From positions 1-34,398 of the forward strand of contig DCGM01000090.1 in NCBI GenBank assembly GCA_002315255.1: a DNA stretch of 34,398 nucleotides, read 5' to 3'. How positions within the stretch are numbered: position 1 is the first letter of the stretch; the number at the start of each line of letters is the position of its first letter. Below the pieces are notes generated by a model. The model saw only the letters and a list, made by a program, of their open reading frames with translations, searched no databases and was not told the origin of the DNA. Source of the stretch: Lachnospiraceae bacterium UBA1778 (GTDB lineage Bacteria; Bacillota; Clostridia; Lachnospirales; Lachnospiraceae). This document shows positions 30,632-34,398 of the stretch, in pieces. Made by a program: the position numbers and the translations under genes.

Positions 30632-31314
30632 ACAATCATTCCTTTTTCGCGCATACTGAAAAATGTCCGGTCCCCGATGACGATATGGTCCTGAAGCTTG
30701 ACGCCGATCAGATTTCCGGCGGCGCCGATCTGACGGGTCACCACGATATCTTCCTCCGAAGGCGACGCATCGCCGCTCGGATGGTTATGTAAGAGGATCA
30801 GATTTACTGCATCTTTTGCCAATGCTTCCGCGAAGATTTCCCGTACCGGCACGATCGATGCGTTGACCGAGCCGCGCGACATGACCATTTCTGAAATCAG
30901 CCGGCATTTCGTGTCGAGAAAGAGCGCCTTCAGGATTTCGCGCGTCTCTGTCCGGAGCTCCTCCATATAATACCCGGCAATCTTCGCAGGGGAGGAAAAG
31001 TCCGGACGGAATGCCCGGCCGCTCTTTGCGGTGCGCTCGGCGAGCGCCGCGAGGCATTGGATCTGAATCGCCCGGATCTTCCCGATTCCGGGAAGAGACC
31101 GAAGCTCTTTCGGATTCAGATGATAAAGTCCGAAAAGGGAGCCTCCGCAAAGGTCCAGCACCTTTTTCGCAAGCTCCATCACATTGTTTTCTTTCGTGCC
31201 GGTCCGCAGAAGGACGGCGAGAAGTTCTTCGTCCGACAGCGTTTCAACTCCGTACCGTAAGCATTTTTCATACGGCCGGAGCGCTTCCGGAACCTGTTCC
31301 ATAAACTCACTCAT
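30628..31314 (-). CDS. radC: RadC family JAB1/MPN-domain protein
   Basis: A putative metal-dependent protein of unknown biochemical role; the old DNA repair label is not well supported. The N-terminal helix-hairpin-helix part has LPGIGKIRAIQIQ, and the MPN domain carries the metal motif HNHPSGDASPSEED. The start at 31314 gives the family opening (EFMEQVPEALRPYEKCL) and 228 residues but only a weak site (GCAGGCG). A GTG at 31401 would add 29 Lys/Arg/Ser-rich residues with no family match and lies within about 10 nt of the predicted transcription start. First gene of the mre run. Confidence 0.92.
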   Translation of the reverse strand: MSEFMEQVPEALRPYEKCLRYGVETLSDEELLAVLLRTGTKENNVMELAKKVLDLCGGSLFGLYHLNPKELRSLPGIGKIRAIQIQCLAALAERTAKSGRAFRPDFSSPAKIAGYYMEELRTETREILKALFLDTKCRLISEMVMSRGSVNASIVPVREIFAEALAKDAVNLILLHNHPSGDASPSEEDIVVTRQIGAAGNLIGVKLQDHIVIGDRTFFSMREKGMIV

Positions 31315-31415
31315 ATTACGCCTGCTTTCTTTCTTATATCCCGAACGGCAGGACGCGGATGGCGGCTTTTTCAGCCGGTTTTTGCGAAATGGAACTTTCA
31401 CCCCATTAAAATAGG

Positions 31416-31444
31416 ATTATATCATAAGTTGACCTGAGTGTCAA
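31416..31444 (-). promoter_or_regulatory. Consensus SigA promoter of the radC-mre operon
   Basis: Minus strand TTGACA (31444-31439), exactly 17 bases, TATAAT (31421-31416), a full match to consensus. Start predicted near 31409, leaving a leader of about 95 nt before the preferred radC start. No further clear promoter was found until the 6S RNA unit, so it may serve twelve genes. Confidence 0.88.
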
Positions 31445-31472
31445 AATCAGATTCGGACGGAGCCGGCATCGG

Positions 31473-32738
31473 TTAAAGGGTAATCACTCCGGCGTCGAGA
31501 AGCGCCTGGACCGATTTTAAGATGCCGAATTTTCCGTGCGGCCAGGTCAGACCGCCCTGGAAATACGCATTGTACGGCGGCTTTAACGGGCCGTCCGCGG
31601 AGAGCTCAATGGAAGAACCTGAAACGAAGGTTCCGGCAGCCATGATGACCGGCGCGTCGTAGCCCGGCATGTCCCACGGCTCCGGCGTAACGAACGAATC
31701 AACCGGCGCGGCAGACTGGATTCCTTTGCAGAAGGCGCACAGGGCCTCCGGCGAACCGAGCGTGACAGCCTGAATGACGTCGTATCGGGGCTCCCGGCTG
31801 TCCGGCAAAACCCGGAAGCCGAGCTTTTCATAGATTCTGGCTGCGAAAATGGCCGTTTTTACGGCCGATGCGGTTACAGTCGGGGAAAGAAACAGTCCCT
31901 GGTAGAAGCTCGGCAAAATGCCTAAATTCGCGCCTACCTCCTGCCCGAGTCCTGGGGCGGAAAGCCGGTATGCGCATGCTTCAATGCACGCCTTCGTTCC
32001 GCAGATATATCCGCCGATCGGCGCGAGTCCGCCGCCCGGATTCTTAATGAGCGAGCCGACTACCATATCGGCGCCGAAATCGGACGGTTCCACCTTCTCG
32101 ACAAACTCGCCGTAGCAGTTGTCGACCATGCAGATGACATCCGGCTTGATTCCTTTGATAAAGGCGATCAGTTCGCCGATTTCCTGCGGAGAAAACGTTT
32201 TCCGGGTGAGATACCCTTTCGACCGCTGGATCTCAATGAGCCGCGTGTTCTCATGGATAGCCTTCCGGATTCCTTCGTAGTCAAACGAGCCGTCCGGCAG
32301 AAGCTCCACCTGGTTATAGGTGACTCCCCACTCTTTTAAAGAGCCGACAGAATCACGGATGCCGATAACTTCCTCTAACGTGTCGTATACTTTTCCGACC
32401 GGCGAAAGGATTTCGTCGCCCGGGCGCACCATCGCCGACAATGCGATCGCGAGCGCATGCGTGCCGCAGGTGATCTGGATCCGGACGAGCGCGGCTTCGG
32501 TATGGAAAACGTCCGCGTAGACGCGCTCCAGCGTCTCGCGGCCGAGGTCATTGTAGCCATAGCCGGTCGTCGCCGCGAAGCAGGCCTCCGAAACGCGGTT
32601 CTTCTGCATCGCATGAAGGACCTTCATCGCATTATATTCTGCTGTCTCGTCAATCGATTCGAAGCGGGCCTTCAGCTCCTGCTCCGCCTCTTTTCCGAGC
32701 GCGATCACTTTCTCACTTAAACCCATTTCGGAGTACAT
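31473..32738 (-). CDS. Methionine gamma-lyase family PLP enzyme (aluminium resistance protein family)
   Basis: A fold-type I PLP enzyme of the Met_gamma_lyase family (B. subtilis YnbB), about 421 residues. It has TTGYGYNDLGRETLERVYA near the N-terminus, QITCGTHALAIAL as the cofactor phosphate region, CMVDNCYGEF for the ring aspartate and VVGSLIKNPGGGLAP with the Schiff-base lysine. The C-terminal end LTWPHGKFGI is typical. The true substrate is unknown, and the family name is historical. It overlaps the miaA 3' end, a common pairing. Starts at 32747 and 32738 are both possible: AAAGGAG touches the first and lies ten bases before the second, which I prefer. No terminator is obvious downstream before the radC promoter. 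Confidence 0.9.
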   Translation of the reverse strand: MYSEMGLSEKVIALGKEAEQELKARFESIDETAEYNAMKVLHAMQKNRVSEACFAATTGYGYNDLGRETLERVYADVFHTEAALVRIQITCGTHALAIALSAMVRPGDEILSPVGKVYDTLEEVIGIRDSVGSLKEWGVTYNQVELLPDGSFDYEGIRKAIHENTRLIEIQRSKGYLTRKTFSPQEIGELIAFIKGIKPDVICMVDNCYGEFVEKVEPSDFGADMVVGSLIKNPGGGLAPIGGYICGTKACIEACAYRLSAPGLGQEVGANLGILPSFYQGLFLSPTVTASAVKTAIFAARIYEKLGFRVLPDSREPRYDVIQAVTLGSPEALCAFCKGIQSAAPVDSFVTPEPWDMPGYDAPVIMAAGTFVSGSSIELSADGPLKPPYNAYFQGGLTWPHGKFGILKSVQALLDAGVITL

Positions 32739-33672
32739 CCTGTACATTCTCCTTTTCTACATCGATATAGATAACGCCTCGTTCGCGTTTAAACCAGGTC
32801 AGCTGGCGCTTCGCGAAATGGCGGGTTTCCTGCTTGATCCGTTCGACAGCTTCCTCCAGCGTTTCATGGCCGTTCAGATAAGACAGAAGCTGCTTATAGC
32901 CAAGCCCCTGCATCGAGACCATCTCCGGCCGGCAGCCTTCCTCGGAAAGCCGCTTTACTTCATCTAACAGGCCGGCCTCCATCATCTTATCAACGCGAAG
33001 TCCGATCCGTTCGTAGAGATGCGCGCGGTCCATTGTCAGGACGAAATAGCGGAAGTCGTACGGGCTTTCCTTCGCGCGCTCGTTTTCATTATGCGTCGAA
33101 ATCTTTCCGCCGGTCTCCCGGTAGAATTCCAATGCGCGGATAACGCGCCGAACATTATTTTCGTGAATCCGCTCCGCAGATTCGGGATCAATCTCACGTA
33201 GCATTTCGGAGAGCGCTTCCGGTCCTTCCGTCGCCGCGAGCTGTTCGAGCTCATGGCGGTAGCCCTTATCGTCGCCGTTCTCCGTAAAATCGATATCATA
33301 GAGGACCGACTGGATATAAAAGCCTGTGCCGCCTGTAATGATCGGCACATGCCCGCGCGAATAGATGCCTTCCATCGCTTCTTTCGCGAGCTTCTGGAAG
33401 AGTGTCACATTGAACTCCTCCTGCGGCTCCAGGATGTCGATCAGATGGTGCGGAATCCCTTCCGTCTCCTCTTCTGTCACTTTCGCTGAGCCGATGTCCA
33501 TCCGCCGGTAGACCTGCATCGAGTCCGCCGAAACGATCTCGCCGCCGATCTCCTTCGCCAATGCGATCGCCGCCGCCGACTTTCCGACCGCCGTCGGCCC
33601 CGCAATGATAACAAGCTTCCGCTTATCGGGAGTATTCAGTTTATCCGTGTCCTTTGAAATCATCTGATCCAT
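32713..33672 (-). CDS. miaA: tRNA dimethylallyltransferase
   Basis: MiaA adds an isopentenyl group from dimethylallyl diphosphate to A37 of tRNAs that read UNN codons. The 319-residue protein has the P-loop GPTAVGKS (25-32), the DSMQVYRRMDIGSAKVT segment with the catalytic Asp, GGTGFYIQSVLYDIDF, and LGYKQLLSYLNG with QETRHFAKRQLTWFKRE in the C-terminal part. AAGGA lies upstream of the ATG at 33672 with a long spacer; Met4 is an alternative. The last codons overlap the next gene by 26 nt. Confidence 0.96.
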   Translation of the reverse strand: MDQMISKDTDKLNTPDKRKLVIIAGPTAVGKSAAAIALAKEIGGEIVSADSMQVYRRMDIGSAKVTEEETEGIPHHLIDILEPQEEFNVTLFQKLAKEAMEGIYSRGHVPIITGGTGFYIQSVLYDIDFTENGDDKGYRHELEQLAATEGPEALSEMLREIDPESAERIHENNVRRVIRALEFYRETGGKISTHNENERAKESPYDFRYFVLTMDRAHLYERIGLRVDKMMEAGLLDEVKRLSEEGCRPEMVSMQGLGYKQLLSYLNGHETLEEAVERIKQETRHFAKRQLTWFKRERGVIYIDVEKENVQDVLRNGFK

Positions 33673-33703
33673 TAAGAAAAAATCCTTGTTTTAACCTGCT
33701 TCT

Positions 33704-33771
33704 GTCACTTCAAAAGCGCTGCCGTCACTTCAAAAGCGCAGCCGTCACTTTAAAAGCGCTGCCGTCACTTC
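33704..33771 (-). repeat. 20-nt tandem repeat at the murF 3' end
   Basis: Three full 20-nt units on the plus strand (33704-33723, 33724-33743, 33744-33763; GTCACTTCAAAAGCGCTGCC) and 8 bases of a fourth. The innermost copy holds the last murF codons and its stop; the outer two are non-coding copies between murF and miaA. Confidence 0.93.
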
Positions 33772-34398
33772 GTCGAGCATCATTCCGTGCGACGCCTTTA
33801 TATAGACGATATCGCCGGGGCGGAGCCGTTCCTTAAGTTCCCGGGTGAGCGCCTGGCGGTTCGGAAACTGTTTCATTTCGATCCGGCTTCCGTTCTCTTT
33901 CATCGCGCTGGCGATCTCCGCCGAATTGACGCCGACTGTAAAGAGGACGTCAAACAGCTTTCCGGCCGCATATTCGCCGACCGAATAGTGGAATCCCTTC
34001 GTCTGGTCGCCCAGCTCGAACATGTCGCCAAGCACTGCAATCTTCTTTCCGGTCCCGTCGCCGTAGGACAAGTCACACAGGACGTCGAGGCCTGCCTTCA
34101 TCGAGGACGGGCTCGCATTATACGTGTCGTCAATGATCAGGATGCCGTTATGCTCGATCCGTTCAAGCCGCTTCTGATAGCCCTTAAAGGCGGCCATCCC
34201 TTCCGCCGCTTTCTCTAAATCAGCGCCGTACCGGTCCGCCACTGCAAAGGCGGCCGCCGCATTGAGAAGGTTATGCCGGCCGAGGACCGACAAGGAAGAC
34301 GACAAGCGGAATTCGCCGTTGATATAAAGATCATAGACGTATTTTCCGTTTTCCATCCGGACATTGGTCACCCGGTAAGCAGCCTCTTCGTCCGTTCC
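33745..34398 (-). CDS. murF: UDP-N-acetylmuramoyl-tripeptide--D-alanyl-D-alanine ligase (5' end outside window)
   Basis: MurF adds D-Ala-D-Ala to the UDP-MurNAc-tripeptide in the cytoplasm. The reading frame is open to the window edge, so about 217 C-terminal residues are seen. They include the Mur central-domain end (SVLGRHNLLNAAAAFAVA), the C-terminal motif IDDTYNASPSSM, VLGDMFELG and the final KASHGMMLDEV (usually KGSRGM). D-Ala supply by alr, 20 kb away in the window, is the pathway link. The stop codon lies inside the 20-nt repeat array, so earlier units could have come from its own 3' end. Confidence 0.95.
   Translation of the reverse strand, partial: GTDEEAAYRVTNVRMENGKYVYDLYINGEFRLSSSLSVLGRHNLLNAAAAFAVADRYGADLEKAAEGMAAFKGYQKRLERIEHNGILIIDDTYNASPSSMKAGLDVLCDLSYGDGTGKKIAVLGDMFELGDQTKGFHYSVGEYAAGKLFDVLFTVGVNSAEIASAMKENGSRIEMKQFPNRQALTRELKERLRPGDIVYIKASHGMMLDEVTAALLK

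Noticed and set aside
31315..31401. N-terminal extension of RadC from a GTG
   Set aside because: The extra residues do not resemble RadC, the GTG has no ribosome site and lies only a few bases after the predicted transcription start.

Overview
The window is chromosomal DNA of a low-to-mid GC Gram-positive bacterium, most likely Bacillota, class Clostridia, close to Lachnospiraceae. This is inferred from gene order (rpmE-DUF1385-prmC-prfA; radC-mreC-mreD-mrdA-minD-rodA; HlyD-like gene-yggS-sepF-lspA-rluD), from SepF, from a zinc-type L31, from DUF4364 and from the DUF512 radical-SAM protein. Coding density is very high. All genes but one (the CYTH protein at 6315-6785) lie on the minus strand, so the text below follows transcription from high to low coordinates. 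No tRNA, rRNA, insertion sequence, prophage or CRISPR array was seen.

Layout. 34398-31473: murF (5' part outside the window), miaA and a methionine gamma-lyase family PLP enzyme. 31444-18565: a consensus promoter starts a long, tightly coupled cell-shape, division and envelope run: radC, mreC, mreD, mrdA (PBP2), a divergent MinD-like ATPase, rodA, a D-Ala-D-Ala carboxypeptidase, a HlyD-like membrane protein, yggS, sepF, lspA and rluD. mreB, minC and minE are absent from it. 18484-12620: a strong promoter, a probable 6S RNA, then leuS, rpoD, queH and alr with no visible terminator between the RNA and leuS. 12470-12034: rpsT with its own promoter and terminator. 12001-6790: a strong promoter leaving almost no leader, the DUF512 radical-SAM/PDZ protein, der, plsY and an FGGY sugar kinase. 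6315-6785 (+): CYTH protein, divergent from the DUF4364 gene (6113-5601) with overlapping promoters. 5570-1: promoter, rpmE, terminator, DUF1385, prmC, prfA and tex (3' part outside the window).

How the genes work together. prmC methylates the GGQ glutamine of the release factor encoded next to it. MreC, MreD, PBP2 and RodA form the elongation machinery, with the carboxypeptidase trimming its product and SepF anchoring FtsZ nearby. 6S RNA normally binds the housekeeping sigma holoenzyme, and here it probably shares a transcript with the gene for that sigma factor.

Three themes deserve attention: the 6S RNA-leuS-rpoD arrangement; an orphan MinD-like ATPase that has lost signature residues, its membrane-targeting tail and its partners; and an unusual abundance of short, young tandem repeats (11 to 33 nt) in operon junctions and in-frame inside genes. 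There is also an abrupt change of base and codon composition inside tex near position 800, which is either intragenic recombination or an assembly chimera.
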